NCBI GenBank assembly: GCA_965246875.1
Contig: CBDFFU010000003.1
Location: forward strand, 806,001 to 870,000
DNA: 64,000 bases
Reading direction: 5' to 3'
DNA from: DASWYT01 sp965246875
GTDB taxonomy: Bacteria; Pseudomonadota; Alphaproteobacteria; Micavibrionales; SZUA-601
Part shown: positions 61,572 through 64,000 of the stretch, piece after piece
How the letters are laid out: the number at the start of each line of letters is the position of its first letter
How positions within the stretch are numbered: the first letter of the stretch is position 1
Translations under genes and position numbers: made by a program
The notes under the pieces: model-generated
The model's input: only the letters and a program-made list of their open reading frames with translations
What the model was told of the DNA's origin: nothing
The model's database searches: none

Positions 61572-62306
61572 TCAGTTTTTCAGTGAAAAAACGTGTTTCA
61601 TAACCTGTGGTAAATGTCCTAGAGGATGTTTGAGAAACTGTGCGGTTAATTCAGCTGTCTGGTTGTGTAAAGCCGCCGCAAGATCATTTACTTTTTGTCC
61701 ATTCTCTCTTTCGACAGACGTCGTTTTTTTCGTGCTAAAAAGAGTGTGCAGATTACTATACAGACTGGGCCGTACAGATGAGGATTCCTTTGGTTCTTGG
61801 GCTTGCGCAATCATCAACGTGCCAAGCGTTTGAATCACCTCGGACGCCACCTGGGCATTTTTATCTTTCAGCAACGGGAATAACATTGTTGCGGCACTGT
61901 AACGATCGTGTTCGGCATCTCGCAGATCTGTCGTTAAAAATATTTTTTTGGTTTGCGCCATCATGGCAGCACGTAATTGATCACGTTCTTCAATTTGAGC
62001 AGCTGCAACGATTTGTCTGGTAAAGTATAACTTTTCAATTTGATCAAACGGGCTGGATTTGCTGCATATCATATCGCCAAAAACGGTAATTGCTTTAGCC
62101 GCAACAACAGGATCAGGGTCTGAAAACAGTTGCGCGCCTTTAAATACAAGACGTGCATTTTCCTCTGTCTGTTCAGCTGTACCCGTCTCCTGTGACAGTC
62201 TTTTCGGCAATGTCTCTAAGCCAACAAAACGCCCAATATGATCAGGTGAACCTAAATTATGATCGACCTGTTTGTAATCCAAAGAAAAAACGCCGGTGGT
62301 ATACAT
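61572..62306 (-). CDS. HEAT-like helical-repeat protein of unknown function
   Basis: About 244 residues from the ATG preceded by GAGG, starting MYTTGVFSLDYKQVDHN. Repeated helix pairs (DPDPVVAAKAITVFGDMI, DKNAQVASEVIQTLGTLMIAQ) with the D-x-x-V-x-x-x-A pattern point to HEAT/ARM-type repeats. No signal or membrane span. The DNA is AT-richer than that of motA. It lies between ligA and motA on the same strand. No function can be assigned. Confidence 0.62.
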   Translation of the reverse strand: MYTTGVFSLDYKQVDHNLGSPDHIGRFVGLETLPKRLSQETGTAEQTEENARLVFKGAQLFSDPDPVVAAKAITVFGDMICSKSSPFDQIEKLYFTRQIVAAAQIEERDQLRAAMMAQTKKIFLTTDLRDAEHDRYSAATMLFPLLKDKNAQVASEVIQTLGTLMIAQAQEPKESSSVRPSLYSNLHTLFSTKKTTSVERENGQKVNDLAAALHNQTAELTAQFLKHPLGHLPQVMKHVFSLKN

Positions 62307-62364
62307 GAAAACCTCGTAAAATAGGGGTTCATTATACACAAATTTTGCAATATGTCAATATATT

Positions 62365-64000
62365 TTACGTTACTAACAGTGTTAACCACTCATATTCACT
62401 TAATATCGTAACCCCTAACGCTGCTGCCTCTTTCAGCTTGCTGCCGGCCTTTTCGCCAGCCACCAGATAATCGGTCTTCGCGGAGACGCTGCCGGCGACT
62501 TTGGCACCGAGCCGTTCAGCCGTGGCCTTGGCTTCGGCGCGGGTGAGCTGGAGCAGGGTGCCGGTAAAGACAACCGTCTTGCCGCTGATGGCATGGTTGT
62601 TGGTCGTGTCGACGATGTAGGGGGTAATGGTCATGACCGATTGCAGCGCTTTGAGTTCGTCACGGTTATGCGCTTCGCCGAAGAAAGCGACAAGATCGTC
62701 AGCCATGCTGGGCCCGACCGATTCAATGGCGATCAAATCCTGATAGGCTTGGCTTGCCGTATCATAGGCCGTTTGCATGGAATCGATGAAATGCGGCAAG
62801 GTTTGATAGACTTGCGCCAGTTTCTTGGCTGTCGCTTGGCCGATCTGGCGGATGCCGAGGCCGTAGATAAATTTGTCGAGACCGATGGTTTTACGCTCAT
62901 CGATCGCCGCAAATAAATTGCCGACCGATTTTTCCTTCCAACCTTCAAGCGTCAGAAGTTCGTCGCGATGCGTGGGCAGGGCGATAAACAGATCGCTGGG
63001 TTTCGTCACCCAACCACGTATAAAAAAATCGCGCACGATCTTGTCGCCCAGGCCATCGATATTCAAAGCCTCGCGCGAGACAAAATGCTTGATGCGCTCC
63101 ACCGCCTGGGCCGGGCAGATCAAACCGCCTGTACAACGTTTGGCCACTTCACCCTCCGGGCGAACCGCCAAGCTGCCGCATTCGGGGCAATGGTCGGGGA
63201 AAAGAAACGGTTTGCTGGTCTTTGGTCGTTTATCGGGAACAATATGTACGATCTGAGGAATAACATCGCCAGCACGTTGTAGAACAACCGTATCACCGAC
63301 TTGAACATCTTTACGCTTGATTTCATCTTCATTGTGCAAGGTCGCACGCGAGACGATCACACCGCCAACGGCGACCGGCTGCAAATTGGCAACTGGAGTA
63401 AGTGTGCCAGTGCGTCCGACTTGAATCACGATTTCATTCACCACTGTTTGCGCCAGTTCGGCCGGAAATTTGTGAGCGGTGGCCCAGCGTGGAGTTCGTG
63501 CAATAAACCCTAAGCGCTTTTGCCAGTCAATTTTGTTAACCTTATAGACAATACCATCGATTTCAAATGCTAACTTATTTCTTTTTTGTAAAATACTATC
63601 AAAGAATTGACTTATATTTTCAAAGCTGTGGCTAGTAAAAGAAGGCTCATTTAAAACAAATCCCCAATTATTTAAGCAATTTCTTAAATCTACTTGTGTT
63701 TCGAGATGTAAATCAGGAACAGTATCGCCAATTCCATAAGCAAAGAATTTTAAAGGCCGTGAAGCTGTAACGGAAGAGTCAAGCTGTCTTAGTGAACCAG
63801 CAGCTGCATTGCGAGGATTAGCAAATACAGATTTACCTTCTATGTCGCGTTGCTCATTTAGTTTGATAAATTCATCTTTCTCTATATAAACCTCGCCTCT
63901 AACCTCAAGTATCTGCGGATATTTTCCTTTTAGTTGCTGAGGAATTGTTTCAATTGTTAAAACATTACTAGTAACATCCTCCCCAACAATACCGTCTCCT
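62365..64000 (-). CDS. ligA: NAD-dependent DNA ligase LigA, 3' part (5' end outside window)
   Basis: The frame is open from the window edge to the stop at 62365, about 545 residues. It contains adenylation-domain motifs (EVRGEVYIE, FANPRNAAAGSLRQLD, FEIDGIVYKVN, TPRWATAHKFP), the OB fold (VGRTGTLTPVANLQPV), the four-Cys zinc finger (HCPECGS ... CTGGLICPAQ), the helix-hairpin-helix domain (LGIRQIGQATAKKLA) and the BRCT domain (GKTVVFTGTL). The KxDG lysine is beyond the edge. The part above about 63540 is much more AT-rich (about 35% GC by hand count) than the rest, suggesting a mosaic gene. Confidence 0.95.
   Translation of the reverse strand, partial: GDGIVGEDVTSNVLTIETIPQQLKGKYPQILEVRGEVYIEKDEFIKLNEQRDIEGKSVFANPRNAAAGSLRQLDSSVTASRPLKFFAYGIGDTVPDLHLETQVDLRNCLNNWGFVLNEPSFTSHSFENISQFFDSILQKRNKLAFEIDGIVYKVNKIDWQKRLGFIARTPRWATAHKFPAELAQTVVNEIVIQVGRTGTLTPVANLQPVAVGGVIVSRATLHNEDEIKRKDVQVGDTVVLQRAGDVIPQIVHIVPDKRPKTSKPFLFPDHCPECGSLAVRPEGEVAKRCTGGLICPAQAVERIKHFVSREALNIDGLGDKIVRDFFIRGWVTKPSDLFIALPTHRDELLTLEGWKEKSVGNLFAAIDERKTIGLDKFIYGLGIRQIGQATAKKLAQVYQTLPHFIDSMQTAYDTASQAYQDLIAIESVGPSMADDLVAFFGEAHNRDELKALQSVMTITPYIVDTTNNHAISGKTVVFTGTLLQLTRAEAKATAERLGAKVAGSVSAKTDYLVAGEKAGSKLKEAAALGVTILSEYEWLTLLVT

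Noticed and set aside
1..64000. CRISPR arrays, rRNA genes, insertion sequences, prophage
   Set aside because: No regularly spaced repeats, rRNA signatures, transposases or phage structural genes were seen on either strand.

Overview
The window (about 64 kb, roughly 50% GC with AT-richer patches) reads as an alphaproteobacterial chromosome segment. The main reasons are a circularly permuted, two-piece tmRNA gene (ssrA), an alpha-type SspB beside it, the coiled-coil gene/zapA/tkt/gap arrangement, and alpha-like FtsA, MotA and NusG. A perfect 16-bp ParB-binding parS palindrome at 35789 suggests a place in the origin-proximal part of the chromosome. The MSHA/type IVa pilus locus is uncommon for the class. 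A Micavibrio-like or related lineage is a plausible guess, but that is inference only.

Layout. 1-9.0 kb: cell-division gene ftsA with unknown neighbours, a lipoprotein, a large protein with two degenerate GGDEF-like domains, a PAS histidine kinase, the magnesium channel gene mgtE and a GNAT-like acetyltransferase. 9.2-14.5 kb: housekeeping genes murJ, trpS, a metallophosphoesterase, a secreted protein, nfu and tsaB. 14.6-35.7 kb: a nearly complete type IV pilus locus, all on the plus strand: a TPR protein, prepilin peptidase, PilT, PilU, an MshL-like secretin lipoprotein, an ABC-2 permease, seven prepilins in three paralogous groups, an MshE-type assembly ATPase with an N-terminal cyclic-di-GMP-binding-type domain, PilC/MshG, a PilM-PilN fusion, PilO, a PilP/MshK-like protein and an ABC ATPase. 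The permease near the front and the ATPase at the back may form one transporter, as PilGHI does in Myxococcus.

35.7-40.7 kb: parS, thyA-folA on the minus strand, ssrA and sspB. After these comes an unstable-looking stretch: a beta-propeller-like gene, a decayed second copy of the sspB 3' end, an AT-rich HExxH metalloprotease gene and a gene remnant without a start. 40.7-45.5 kb: tuf, tRNA-Trp, secE and nusG in classical order, but with three small orphan genes between tuf and the tRNA, and two unusual genes where rplK would normally follow. 45.5-48.5 kb, minus strand: unknown proteins, a DUF3750 protein, a QueD-like protein with altered zinc ligands, zapA and its coiled-coil neighbour.

48.6-54.2 kb: tkt and gap (pgk absent, replaced by three small minus-strand genes), then lysA. 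54.2-64 kb: an ABC exporter, then on the minus strand two tandem paralogous periplasmic proteins of an apparently undescribed family, motA without motB, a helical-repeat protein and the 3' part of ligA. The upstream part of ligA is strikingly AT-rich, which suggests a recombinant gene. No rRNA, CRISPR array, insertion sequence or prophage was seen.
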